NCBI RefSeq assembly: GCF_023684385.1
Contig: NZ_JAGSOJ010000006.1
Coordinates: 186,001-250,000 of the forward strand
DNA from: Oceanirhabdus seepicola
GTDB lineage: Bacteria > Bacillota > Clostridia > Clostridiales > Clostridiaceae
DNA: 64,000 nt
Direction: 5' to 3'
The notes below the pieces were generated by a model that was given only the letters and a program-made list of their open reading frames with translations, ran no database searches and had not been told where the DNA came from. The translations under genes and the position numbers were made by a program. This document shows, piece after piece, positions 32,176 through 40,919 of this stretch. The first letter of the stretch is position 1. Every line of letters begins with the position of its first letter.

Positions 32176-33474
32176 TTAAGCAGCTAATTCAGTTGTTTCA
32201 ACATTTTTTTCTCTATTATACTTCTTAGTGTAAGTTATAAGAAGTGTGATGATTGCTATAGCATAGAGTACACCTGCAACATAGTATGGTAATCTATATC
32301 CATCAAGAACAAAGTTACCAATTGTAAAAGCAGGGATACTCATAACAAATCCAGCAACTATTGAAGATACAGCACGCATTCCTGACATAAATAATGTCTG
32401 TATTCCAGATAGAGTGGCTCTCTTTTCTTTAGATACGAAATCAAGTATTAAGCTATACATGATTGGCATACCAAGATTCATTAAACCAGATCTCATAAAG
32501 AAAGCAAAAGTAAGCACAGGAATCATAGCAGAACCGAATTTATCGGCATTTGCAATGATTAACATGAATGGTACAGAAAGTAATCCTGTAGCACCTAATG
32601 TAATAACTCTTCCAAATTTTTTAACAAGTAAAGGACAAGAAAATATTCCTAAAACCATTGCAAAGTATTGAATTGAAAGGATGTTACCCATTGTTTTTGG
32701 GTCAAGTCCTAATCCAGTTTTAAAGAAATTAGCAAAGAATGGGCAGAAAAGACCAGCACCTAGACCGATTAATCCCATGTAACATAAATAAATAATAACT
32801 TCTTTATTTGAAATAGCTTTTATATATTCACTTACTGTAGTTTTTTTCTTAACTTCTGAAGCTGGAATAACATTCTTCATAGGAAGGATAGCGAAAATCC
32901 CTATAGCTCCAATTCCTGCAAATATATATGTGTAATATTTATAAGCTACAATTTCTGTTAGTCCCATATTTGATTGTAGGAAAGTTATTAAGTAACCTGA
33001 ACAGAATGTAACTATAGTAACAGCTAACCAGTATGTACCGAACATTACTGAAGTAACAGAAGTTCTTACTTCTTTTTCTGAAGTAGCGTTAATAAATGGT
33101 GCTGGTAAAACTTCATATACACCTTGTGATAAACCAAAAATAAAATTAAGTACAAATAAAATTGCTACACTTCCAACCATACCATTTAAAATAAGACAAA
33201 TTGCACCAGCTATTGTACCGAATAGAAGAATAGGTTTATATCCTATTTTACCTGCAAGAGCACCTACTGGTACAGCTGATATTGCCATTCCTAAAGTGTG
33301 CATTGCTAAAGCGGTACCTAAAACAACAGGAGAAAAGGCATTTTCAATAATTAAATTAAGACCTGTCCAAGTCGCTCCCATTAATAAACCAAACAAAACA
33401 TTTGTTAAGACAAATAGTTTAGCGTTACTTGATGCAGTTTTAACATCTGAAATATAAGTTTTTAAAGCATTCAT
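32176..33474 (-). CDS. Major facilitator superfamily transporter
   Basis: A 432-residue MFS protein with twelve predicted membrane segments. The loop between helices 2 and 3 (AGKIGYKPILLFG) is the usual motif A position, and KEKRATLSGIQ marks the cytoplasmic loop 10-11. The substrate is unknown; the broad look is that of a drug or sugar-type exporter. AAAGGAG precedes the ATG on the minus strand. It is transcribed alone. Confidence 0.85.
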   Translation of the reverse strand: MNALKTYISDVKTASSNAKLFVLTNVLFGLLMGATWTGLNLIIENAFSPVVLGTALAMHTLGMAISAVPVGALAGKIGYKPILLFGTIAGAICLILNGMVGSVAILFVLNFIFGLSQGVYEVLPAPFINATSEKEVRTSVTSVMFGTYWLAVTIVTFCSGYLITFLQSNMGLTEIVAYKYYTYIFAGIGAIGIFAILPMKNVIPASEVKKKTTVSEYIKAISNKEVIIYLCYMGLIGLGAGLFCPFFANFFKTGLGLDPKTMGNILSIQYFAMVLGIFSCPLLVKKFGRVITLGATGLLSVPFMLIIANADKFGSAMIPVLTFAFFMRSGLMNLGMPIMYSLILDFVSKEKRATLSGIQTLFMSGMRAVSSIVAGFVMSIPAFTIGNFVLDGYRLPYYVAGVLYAIAIITLLITYTKKYNREKNVETTELAA

Positions 33475-34039
33475 TATAAATTCTCCTTTAAGATGAAATA
33501 TATTTATGTCGCACTCATATTATGTCGTATATTGTCTTAAGTTTCAAATACAAAAACTTAAGATTTGAAATATTTTTTAATATAACTAAGTGAAATTTAG
33601 AAAAAGTCGAAATTAAGAGAAGGAGATTATTATTTTGAAAAATGAAATATATTTTATGATATAAATCAGAAAAGAATGGAACTATAATTAAGCAATCTTT
33701 AAGTTGCGAAAATAAAATAGTACCATTTTTATGTGTTTAGTTAAATTAACATAAACTTTTCATAGGGAAATAAGAATGAGAGAATTGAGTTAAAGTTTTA
33801 TAACATTAAAAAAAATGAGGTATATACAGCGGAAAAAACCAATATATAATTTATTTCTAATAATAACTTTAATGTCATGTTAAAGTAAGAAATTAAAGAA
33901 ATTAGATAAAAAATTAAATTATATTTGGTCTTAAAGTTTAATTAGAATATATAAAAATAGCTACACATGAGCATAGTTGTTTAATTTTACTGAATTTCTA
34001 GAGATTCATTTGCAGTTTTTTTATTTTTAACAGTGATAA
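33475..34039. other. Intergenic region between MFS gene and second bioY
   Basis: About 565 very AT-rich bases with no supportable ORF. ATGTCG occurs twice 20 bases apart (33508 and 33523 regions), and CTTAAG-TTTCAAAT / CTTAAG-ATTTGAAAT blocks repeat around 33537-33572, upstream of the MFS gene; these could be regulator sites. The rest (33600-34030) shows nothing recognisable. Confidence 0.4.
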
Positions 34040-34093
34040 ATGTAAACTATAACAAATGAAAGAGTTGACAATAAAAAAGAATTATTGTATTAT
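34040..34093 (+). promoter_or_regulatory. BirA operator overlapping the promoter of the second bioY
   Basis: ATGTAAACT (34040-34048), 14 bases, AGTTGACAA (34063-34071), with -35 TTGACA at 34065-34070, a 17-bp spacer and -10 TATTAT at 34088-34093. Same layout as upstream of the first bioY, down to the spacing. Confidence 0.88.
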
Positions 34094-34097
34094 GTGA

Positions 34098-34129
34098 TTG
34101 TAAACTATATAAAATGTTGGTGTTTACAA
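34098..34129 (+). promoter_or_regulatory. Second BirA-like operator of the second bioY
   Basis: TTGTAAACT (34098-34106), 14 bases, TGTTTACAA (34121-34129). It lies just downstream of the -10 element, near the transcription start. Confidence 0.8.
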
Positions 34130-34152
34130 TATTTTATTTTGGGAGGATTCAT

Positions 34153-34713
34153 ATGAAAATTTCAACAAAAGATATGATTTTAGTTGCGTTATTCGCTGCT
34201 TTGACAGCTATAGGAGCCTATATAACAATTCCTATTCCAACTGTACCAATCACACTACAATTTCTTTTTTGTGCATTTGCAGGTATAATATTAGGTTCTA
34301 AGTTAGGAGCCCTTTCACAAATAATATATGTATTAATTGGACTAGCTGGAGTGCCGGTATTCGCAGGTGGAGGCGGGGGAATAGGATATGTATATAAGCC
34401 ATCATTCGGGTATTTAATAGGATTTATACTCACTGCATTTATAATAGGTTATTTAAGAGAAAAAATGGGAGAGATAAATGTAATAAAAGCCTTTATAATT
34501 TCTGTTTTAGGTCTTGTGGCAACATATATGATAGGTGTTCCTTATCTTCATTACGCTTTAAATAATTTTTCAAATGTGCCAATGACTTGGGGTGGTGCAA
34601 TTAAAATAGGAATTGTACCATTTGTTTTAGGAGATTTAATAAAATGTTTTATAGTAGCAGCTATAGCTCCTACAGTTGTAAAAACATTAAAAAGAGAGAG
34701 AATAATAAAGTAA
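34153..34713 (+). CDS. bioY: Second biotin transporter BioY
   Basis: A 186-residue BioY paralogue with six membrane segments and the blocks AALTAIGAYITIPIPTVPIT and GGGGIGYVYKPSFGYLIGF. It is clearly related to the first BioY but diverged throughout. ATG 34153 follows GGGAGGA; the earlier in-frame start lies inside the operator. It is a single-gene unit with its own BirA-controlled promoter and terminator. Two BioY proteins under the same control may differ in affinity or in partner ECF modules. Confidence 0.94.
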   Translation: MKISTKDMILVALFAALTAIGAYITIPIPTVPITLQFLFCAFAGIILGSKLGALSQIIYVLIGLAGVPVFAGGGGGIGYVYKPSFGYLIGFILTAFIIGYLREKMGEINVIKAFIISVLGLVATYMIGVPYLHYALNNFSNVPMTWGGAIKIGIVPFVLGDLIKCFIVAAIAPTVVKTLKRERIIK

Positions 34714-34720
34714 AATAACT

Positions 34721-34746
34721 ACCCCAGGGGAAATTACCCCTGGGGT
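34721..34746 (+). terminator. Terminator after the second bioY
   Basis: ACCCCAGGGG (34721-34730), 6-base loop, CCCCTGGGGT (34737-34746), followed by CTAAAATTTT. GC-rich stem in an AT-rich region. Confidence 0.85.
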
Positions 34747-34818
34747 CTAAAATTTTCTTGAATTTAAAAATTAATTAAGGGGAAAATATTTTTAAATCAC
34801 AAATAAGGAGGTAATATT

Positions 34819-35442
34819 ATGAATATTACCCAAATAACTATAGGTATAATTGCAATACAATTAATACTAAGAAGTGGTTCTTTAGGTAATTTTCCTATAA
34901 GTAGAGCAAAAATAATTGGTAGTTCAACAAACAATATATCATTAAGTAATATATTAAATCGGGATGATGGAAAAAGACTAGTTCCAGATAATATAATAAG
35001 GATGAACGAGAGCGGTAAAAAAGCTATTAAAAGAAGCTATAAAGGAAATTTTATAGAAATTGGCGATGATAAAGGTTCCTTCATTATAATAAATGAAAAT
35101 GAAAGCATAGCTATTGAAGCCAAAGAAAGTTACATATTTTCAGGTTTCAAGGTGGATGATGTTTATTTTATAAGAAGTAGAAGAGAATTTAAATATAAAC
35201 CATTTAAGTATATACTTGCTGTTCAAAATAATGAAATTAAATTATTTTATTCAGGACATGATGGTGTATTAAAGGATGTTAGTCATTATGCCCATGAAAA
35301 GTTTCAAAGATTCAATCTTTACTTTGAAGGGTTTGATAATGGAGCAATTCATATAATATCAATAAGAGGTATAAATAATTTCCAATTAAGGAATTTGAAA
35401 GAGGTTAATAATGTACTTACTTACATTAAATTAAAAAAATAG
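34819..35442 (+). CDS. Hypothetical protein (207 aa)
   Basis: A 207-residue protein behind a strong AAGGAGGT ribosome binding site. It starts with a short hydrophobic stretch (ITIGIIAIQLILRSG) that could be a membrane anchor, but there is no cleavage site. The rest is beta-rich and charged (GNFIEIGDDKGSFIIINE, then DDVYFIRSRREFKYKPFKYI). I do not recognise the family. It is a single gene between the second bioY terminator and a repeat-type terminator. Confidence 0.6.
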   Translation: MNITQITIGIIAIQLILRSGSLGNFPISRAKIIGSSTNNISLSNILNRDDGKRLVPDNIIRMNESGKKAIKRSYKGNFIEIGDDKGSFIIINENESIAIEAKESYIFSGFKVDDVYFIRSRREFKYKPFKYILAVQNNEIKLFYSGHDGVLKDVSHYAHEKFQRFNLYFEGFDNGAIHIISIRGINNFQLRNLKEVNNVLTYIKLKK

Positions 35443-35534
35443 AGTTTGTTGAAAAAGCCCAAGGTAAACAACCAAGATGAGCGAGGAGTACAGCGAGTCT
35501 TAGTGAGGATGACATTGGGCTTTTTTAACAAACT
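35443..35534. repeat. Long palindromic repeat acting as terminator
   Basis: A 20-bp stem with one mismatch (35443-35462 with 35515-35534) encloses a 52-base interior that is GC-richer than its surroundings (GAGCGAGGAGTACAGCGAG) and can fold again (AAGA...TCTT). The right arm contains TTTTTT. It starts at the TAG of the 34819 gene. Its size and interior suggest a dispersed palindromic repeat rather than a plain terminator. Confidence 0.75.
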
Positions 35535-35606
35535 AATTATTTGTTCTTTTTAAAACAAATGATTTTAATAAAATTTAATGATATTTATTTAAATTTGCAA
35601 AGATAA

Positions 35607-36686
35607 TTATTTTTCCCTTTTAAATTTTAGTTCAGTAATAATCCAAATTAAAACAGGTAAAATTATTTGAAATGGAAGAGAAAAATAAGTCCAAATTTCA
35701 TTTTCCCATTCAACGAAATCCATTATACTATAATAGGCTCTATAGGATAGTATAGTTACCAAAAAAGCAACGATAACTACTATAAATTTATAATTAGTAA
35801 AGTTAAGTAATTTACTTATTCCATTACATGTTGCAATCCAATGTACAGTTATTTTAACAAAGTATGCTAGCACAAATAAAGTTGGGGGTATTATTTGAAC
35901 GCTTCTTAAAATTGGAATGGTTAATCTTAAAACTGATGTATATGTAGCATAATAAACACTTTGTGATTCAGTTACTCCTAATACTAAAACATTGGTTAAA
36001 TTAATTGCAAATATTAAAATTCCCGCTATAAGAAAACCTGAAATATAAATTTTAGTAGGAGAATTTTTATTTTCAAATTTTGAAAAAACCATTGGGAATA
36101 ATATTAGCTGACCTAAAGGGTATGATATTAATACAAGGGCTCCTCTTGAAATAGGTTTTATACCATTAGATAAGATAGGTAAAATATTATCTATACTCAT
36201 ATTGGGGATTAATAGTAAAACTATTAAAATTATCAAACCAACGATTATTGGAAAGAAGAAACTTGCCCATTTACCTAAGACTACTATTCCTTTCATTACA
36301 ACAAAAAGGGAGAGAGTAGAAGTAATTAACACGATTAAAAGTAATGGCGTGTTAGTCAAGGAAATTGTAAATATTAAATTGCTGAAACCTCTTATAAGGT
36401 CATATGAATTAACAAAGGTATAATAAATAAATAAAAATATAATTACTTTTCCAAGATACTTACCAAAACAAATTTCGATAATGTCAAATAAATCTTTATT
36501 AGGGAAACAATGATGTAGTCTTATATACATATATGCAGTAATAAAACCCAAAAATATAACTAAAATAGTTGATATCCAAATATCTTGTTTAGCATCTAAA
36601 CCAGTGGCATATAGTGTGGATGATGAAACTAAAAATAAAACTATAAGAGCGATACCTTGGCTATCTGAAATAGTTTCCTTATTCAT
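35607..36686 (-). CDS. GerAB-type spore germination permease
   Basis: A 359-residue membrane protein of the spore germination GerAB/amino-acid permease superfamily, with ten hydrophobic segments. GerAB proteins sit in the inner membrane of the spore as the germinant-sensing B subunit. Typical blocks are SDSQGIALIVLFLVSSSTL and LISYPLGQLILFPMVFSKF. It is not accompanied by gerAA or gerAC here, so it is an orphan subunit or works with receptor parts encoded elsewhere. TTGGAGAT precedes the ATG. A perfect hairpin lies 80-100 bases upstream. Confidence 0.88.
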   Translation of the reverse strand: MNKETISDSQGIALIVLFLVSSSTLYATGLDAKQDIWISTILVIFLGFITAYMYIRLHHCFPNKDLFDIIEICFGKYLGKVIIFLFIYYTFVNSYDLIRGFSNLIFTISLTNTPLLLIVLITSTLSLFVVMKGIVVLGKWASFFFPIIVGLIILIVLLLIPNMSIDNILPILSNGIKPISRGALVLISYPLGQLILFPMVFSKFENKNSPTKIYISGFLIAGILIFAINLTNVLVLGVTESQSVYYATYTSVLRLTIPILRSVQIIPPTLFVLAYFVKITVHWIATCNGISKLLNFTNYKFIVVIVAFLVTILSYRAYYSIMDFVEWENEIWTYFSLPFQIILPVLIWIITELKFKREK

Positions 36687-36763
36687 TTTTTTATCTCCAA
36701 AGTTTTTAAAAATAGTATCTCCTTTTACGTTAGATAGTATTCATTTTAAACGTCTCTCCTTTA

Positions 36764-36788
36764 GTTTTCATATTGATAATATGAAAAC
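36764..36788 (-). repeat. Hairpin in the gerAB leader region
   Basis: A perfect 11-bp stem with a 3-base loop (GTTTTCATATT / AATATGAAAAC). On the minus strand it is followed by AAAGGAGAG and a 4-codon frame (ATG AAT ACT ATC TAA) before the gerAB start. The rest of 36687-37019 shows no gene; AAAGGA before 37020 is the degV ribosome binding site. Confidence 0.5.
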
Positions 36789-37019
36789 AAAGACAAAATT
36801 AATGGCGCAGATTTATAAAGTATTTTGAAGAACAATAAATTGATAAAGAGCCATTTAACTTGAAAGATTGTAATTCTGCAGTATATAATAGTAGTATTGC
36901 ACTTTTTTAGAAATGTAAAAATGCATAATATGCAAAAATAAAGAGATGTTGTTCGAATCTTTGATATGTGGATTATTAATATTAAAGAGTACATAAGATA
37001 AATGAAAGGATGAATATAG

Positions 37020-37877
37020 GTGATGAAGATTATTGTAGATAGTACTTTTGATTTGCCAGAAGAAATGATTAAACAGTTGGAGATTGATATTATTCCTTTA
37101 AGAGTACTAATTGGAGATAAAGAGTATTATGATAAAACAGATATTTCAGTTAATGAGGTTTATGAGGCGATGAAAAGTGGAATTATGCCCAAAACTTCTC
37201 AACCTAATTTGGTACAAGTTAGGGGATTATTTCAAGGATATGCTGAGAAAAATGAAGATTTTGTTTATATTAGTTTTTCATCAAAGATGTCAGGGACTTA
37301 TCAGAGTGCAAAACTAATTCTTGATGAATTAAAAGAGGAGTATCAAAATGTAAAGATGGAAGTTATCGATAGTAAAGCTGGTTCTCAAGGAATAGGACTA
37401 ATGGTACTTGGAATTCATGATAGGATTAAAAATGGAGCCAACTTTGAGGAGGTTATCAAAGTTTTAGATTTTTATAGAGAGAATGTAGAACATTTTTTTA
37501 ACTTAACAGATCTTCATTGGTTAAGTAAAGGTGGTAGATTATCTAGAGGAAAAGCAGTTGTGGGATCTTTGATGAATATTAAGCCAATTTTAAGGATAGA
37601 AGATGGAGAAATTATTCATTTTAAATCAGTTAGGGGGAAGAAAAAAGCAACGAAAGAGATAATAGATGAAGTTTTATCATTAATACCTAAAAGAGATTTT
37701 AAATACATAGGAATTGGACATAGTGATGATTTTGGGATGGCTACTATGATTAAAGAAACACTTAAAAAAGAATTTCCAAATAAAAAATATTTGTTAACAG
37801 ATATTGGGAGTGTACTAACTAGTCATCTTGGTATTGGAGGAACAGGTATACTTTTAATGTCAGAATATAAAGGGTAA
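37020..37877 (+). CDS. DegV family fatty-acid-binding protein
   Basis: A 285-residue DegV/FakB-family protein: binds a fatty acid and presents it to a FakA-type kinase. Seen: IIVDSTFDLP at the N-terminus, the SQPNLVQV region, YISFSSKMSGTYQSA, the EVIDSKAGSQGIGLM block and LHWLSKGGRLSRGKAVVGS. Length is normal. GTG 37020 fits AAAGGA better than ATG 37023, but either is possible. It is a single gene; a structured RNA follows about 100 bases downstream. Confidence 0.92.
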   Translation: MMKIIVDSTFDLPEEMIKQLEIDIIPLRVLIGDKEYYDKTDISVNEVYEAMKSGIMPKTSQPNLVQVRGLFQGYAEKNEDFVYISFSSKMSGTYQSAKLILDELKEEYQNVKMEVIDSKAGSQGIGLMVLGIHDRIKNGANFEEVIKVLDFYRENVEHFFNLTDLHWLSKGGRLSRGKAVVGSLMNIKPILRIEDGEIIHFKSVRGKKKATKEIIDEVLSLIPKRDFKYIGIGHSDDFGMATMIKETLKKEFPNKKYLLTDIGSVLTSHLGIGGTGILLMSEYKG

Positions 37878-37974
37878 TAATGAAAAATTAAGAAGAGTTT
37901 TTTATGATGATAAATTATGATATAATAACTATTATTGTTAATGAGTTTTAATCAAGTAATACATAGGGAGAATT

Positions 37975-38094
37975 GGAAGGGGTTGTAGTCAAGTGATTTT
38001 CCCCCTTCCGGTTTAAGGCGGGGGATCTGTAACGATGTTTAAGTTGAGGGGGACCATAGGGTTCAATAGAGAAGCTCGGGAACCACATCTGTTT
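37975..38094 (+). ncRNA. Unidentified structured RNA, copy A
   Basis: A 120-base, GC-rich stretch in AT-rich flanks that matches 50117-50235. Shared blocks: GAAGGGGTTGTAG, CCGGTTTAAG, AACGAT, CATAGG and TAG-GAAGC. Local pairing: GGAAGGGG (37975-37982) with CCCCTTCC (38002-38009), and GGACC with GGTTC around CATAGG. It ends in CTGTTTT and lies 39 bases before the gshA start. The blocks do not match any riboswitch class I can recall. It could be a cis-regulator of gshA or an independent sRNA. Confidence 0.6.
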
Positions 38095-38132
38095 TAGTAA
38101 TTTAATAATATTTTTGATTGAAGGTGATTTTA

Positions 38133-39368
38133 GTGCGTGAGGAGTTATATTTGAAGAATATTGAAATTGTTAAGAATTATCTGAAATCTGGAGAGACTAC
38201 TAATGAAAATTTTAAGCTTGGAATGGAAGTGGAGCATTTTATTATTAAGGAAGACACTCTTGAGAGTGTAGACTATTATGAGGAAAATGGAATAAGAGAT
38301 CTTTTAAAAGAATTAAAAAAATCCAGTCATTGGGAAGAAATATTTGAACAAAATAATATTATTGGACTTAAGAGAAATGGAAGTACAATTACTCTTGAAC
38401 CAGGTGCTCAAGTGGAAATAAGTGTACGCCCTTTTGAGAAAATTGAAGATATTGAAAGGGAATATGTTAGTATTCTTAAGGAAATAAAAAGATGCATTAA
38501 TAAGAGAAAACAGGATATTGCAATTGTGGGCTATCATCCAAAGAGTAAAATTAAGGATATTCCATTTATACCAAAAGAAAGATATTCGTTTATGAAGGAA
38601 TATTTTAAAGACAAGGGTAAATATGCATTAAATATGATGAAAGGTACCGCTTCGACTCAGATTTCAATTGACTATGAAAGTGAGTTTGATTTTAGTCGTA
38701 AATTTCGAGTGGCTAACTTTTTGTCTCCCTTAATATATTGTATTTTTGATAATTCACCAGTTTTCGAAGGAGAACAATGGAAAGGGAATTCCTTAAGAAT
38801 TGATATATGGGATAATTGTGATAATGATAGAAGTGGAATTGTTAAAGGGGCGTTGGGAGAAGAATTTAATTATGAAAGTTATGCTAGATATATTCTTGAA
38901 AGACCGCCTATTATAACTAAGAGAAAAGATGAATACATATTTACTAAGGATATGAGTGTAAAAGAGGTTTTTAGTGATTCAGAAATGAACAGTGATGAAA
39001 TAGAACATATATTAACAATGTTTTTTCCAGATGTAAGAGCTAAAAATTATATCGAAATAAGAATGGCAGATGCATTGCCATACCCATATAATTTATCATA
39101 TGCTGCTTTCATAAAGGGAATATTTTATGGAGAGAACTCTCTTAATTGGTTATATGAAGAATCATTGAAATACACAGAAGATGACTTGAATACATTTAAA
39201 AAAGAGGTTGTTTCTTTTGGAATGGATTCAGTGATTTATAACGAAAATGCATATGATTTTATGGAAAAGTTATTAAAGATGTGTGAGAGTGAGCTAGGAG
39301 ATGAAGGAAAATATTTATACCCTATCTATGATATAATTCATAAAAAACTTAAAGTATGGAATGTATAG
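38133..39368 (+). CDS. gshA: Glutamate--cysteine ligase family enzyme
   Basis: A 411-residue member of the GCS2-type glutamate-cysteine ligase family, which joins glutamate gamma-carboxyl to cysteine with ATP. Seen: GMEVEHFII near the N-terminus, ITLEPGAQVEISVRPF (ATP/Mg and glutamate site), KGTASTQISIDY and the C-terminal EIRMADALPYPYNLSYAAF. GTG 38133 is the start, with AAGGTG 6 bases before it. The next gene is an ATP-grasp ligase, so a two-step peptide or thiol synthesis is likely. Substrate other than Glu/Cys is possible (EgtA-like or peptide-cap ligases). Confidence 0.87.
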   Translation: MREELYLKNIEIVKNYLKSGETTNENFKLGMEVEHFIIKEDTLESVDYYEENGIRDLLKELKKSSHWEEIFEQNNIIGLKRNGSTITLEPGAQVEISVRPFEKIEDIEREYVSILKEIKRCINKRKQDIAIVGYHPKSKIKDIPFIPKERYSFMKEYFKDKGKYALNMMKGTASTQISIDYESEFDFSRKFRVANFLSPLIYCIFDNSPVFEGEQWKGNSLRIDIWDNCDNDRSGIVKGALGEEFNYESYARYILERPPIITKRKDEYIFTKDMSVKEVFSDSEMNSDEIEHILTMFFPDVRAKNYIEIRMADALPYPYNLSYAAFIKGIFYGENSLNWLYEESLKYTEDDLNTFKKEVVSFGMDSVIYNENAYDFMEKLLKMCESELGDEGKYLYPIYDIIHKKLKVWNV

Positions 39369-39431
39369 CGATAAAGAATAAAGAACAAAGAACAAATTTT
39401 AATATTAAAGTCTATATAAGGAGTGATTTTT

Positions 39432-40763
39432 ATGAATAGATTAGAAATTGATAGATTTTATATGAATGAAATTCTTGAAGATAAAGAAAAACATATAAAA
39501 AAATATAAAGAAATGACTGGAAAAGTCAAAAATTCTACTGCTATGTATAAGGGAGAACCAATCCCTTTTTTGTATATGCCTAAAATGTATACAGAGAATG
39601 ATTTGAATATATTTAAAGAATTATCTGAAACTATGATGGGGATTTTGAGAAAAGTTATTGATAAGTATCTTACAAATGAGGAATATAAGAAAGAATTCAG
39701 ATTTGGAGATTTGCTTGATAGATTAATCACAGTGGAGCACGGATATAGAGCATATGTTCCAATGGCAAGAATTGATATATTCTATAGAGGTGAAGGGAAA
39801 TTTAAGTTCTGTGAATTAAATGCAGATGGATCGTCTGCTATGAATGAAGATAGAGAACTTGGGAGAATATTCAGAGAGAGTGGAATCTTTGATAACATTC
39901 CAGAAACATTGATTGAGGAAAATTTTGAACTCTTTAATAGCTGGGTGAAGGAATGTGAAAAGATGTATTGTGAATTTGGGGGAATAAAGGGTGAAGATAC
40001 AACAGTAGCTATTATGGATTGGTCTGGGGGCGGAACGGTTAATGAGTTTGAGGTTTTTAGACAAGCATTTGAATATAATGGATTTAAAGCTATCATAGTG
40101 GATCCTAGAGAGGTTACATTCATAGATGACGCCCTATATTATGGAGATACTAAGATTGATATTGTTTATAGAAGACTTGTAACACGTGAGATAATAGATA
40201 GAAGTGATGAAATTCAAGATTTTATTAAAGGATGTTTGAGTGGAAAAGTATGTGTAATTGGACCAATAAAATCTCAGATAATACACAATAAGAGAATATT
40301 TAAAATATTACATGATGAAGAAACAAAAGATTTCTTAACAGAGAAAGAAGTAAAATTTATCGAGGAACATATACCTTTAACTAAATATTTTGAAGGAGAA
40401 GAGTGGGATATAGAGGAGCAAATAGTAAATAAAGATGAGTTGATTTTGAAACCTTGTGATTTATATGCCTCAAGAGGGGTTTATGCAGGAAAGGATTTCC
40501 CAGATGAAATGTGGAGAGAGAAATTATTGGAGTGTAAGGATGAGGATTACTTGATACAAGAGTATTATACTCCTCATAAAACTACATTGCTTGAGGTTAC
40601 AGAAGATGATATTTTGCAGTATGATTTTAATAATATTACAGGTATATATATGTATAATGAAAAATTTGCAGGATTATATTCAAGAGTTGGTAAAAATCCA
40701 ATAATTTCAGGATTACATGAGTGTTATACATTGCCTACATTTATAATAAAGGAAAGAGATTAA
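39432..40763 (+). CDS. ATP-grasp ligase, glutathionylspermidine synthase-like
   Basis: A 443-residue ATP-dependent carboxylate-amine ligase with the pre-ATP-grasp layout of the glutathionylspermidine synthase group. Blocks: KFCELNADGSSAMNED (acceptor region), DWSGGGTVNEFEVF, GPIKSQIIHNKRIF, and the ATP-grasp end ELILKPCDLYASRGVYAGKD with EYYTP. No amidase domain is present. ATG 39432 follows AAGGAG. Its position 63 bases after gshA suggests it adds an amino acid or amine to a gamma-glutamyl product. A classical gshB is not seen here. Confidence 0.78.
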   Translation: MNRLEIDRFYMNEILEDKEKHIKKYKEMTGKVKNSTAMYKGEPIPFLYMPKMYTENDLNIFKELSETMMGILRKVIDKYLTNEEYKKEFRFGDLLDRLITVEHGYRAYVPMARIDIFYRGEGKFKFCELNADGSSAMNEDRELGRIFRESGIFDNIPETLIEENFELFNSWVKECEKMYCEFGGIKGEDTTVAIMDWSGGGTVNEFEVFRQAFEYNGFKAIIVDPREVTFIDDALYYGDTKIDIVYRRLVTREIIDRSDEIQDFIKGCLSGKVCVIGPIKSQIIHNKRIFKILHDEETKDFLTEKEVKFIEEHIPLTKYFEGEEWDIEEQIVNKDELILKPCDLYASRGVYAGKDFPDEMWREKLLECKDEDYLIQEYYTPHKTTLLEVTEDDILQYDFNNITGIYMYNEKFAGLYSRVGKNPIISGLHECYTLPTFIIKERD

Positions 40764-40784
40764 GAAAACAAATTGATAGTGTAG

Positions 40785-40827
40785 AATGTATAATGGAGAA
40801 CCAATTCTCCATTATCAATTATACATT
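40785..40827. repeat. Imperfect palindrome after the ATP-grasp gene
   Basis: AATGTATAATGGAGAA (40785-40800) pairs with TTCTCCATTATCAATTATACATT (40805-40827), the right arm carrying a 7-base insertion. It is followed at once by a normal terminator and looks like a dispersed palindrome. Confidence 0.6.
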
Positions 40828-40835
40828 TCGTTTAA

Positions 40836-40856
40836 ACGCACTTAGTGTGTTTTTTT
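40836..40856 (+). terminator. Terminator before ruvA
   Basis: ACGCAC (40836-40841), TTA loop, GTGTGT (40845-40850), with one G-T pair, then six T residues. Confidence 0.75.
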
Positions 40857-40919
40857 CGTTGAACATTTTTTCGTATAATGGTAAAGTATAATATAGAACA
40901 AAAGTAGGGTGGTGAAGTT

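Noticed and set aside
37975..38094. Known riboswitch (TPP, glycine, c-di-GMP, lysine, preQ1) upstream of gshA
   Set aside because: None of the core motifs of these classes is present; kept as an unidentified RNA.
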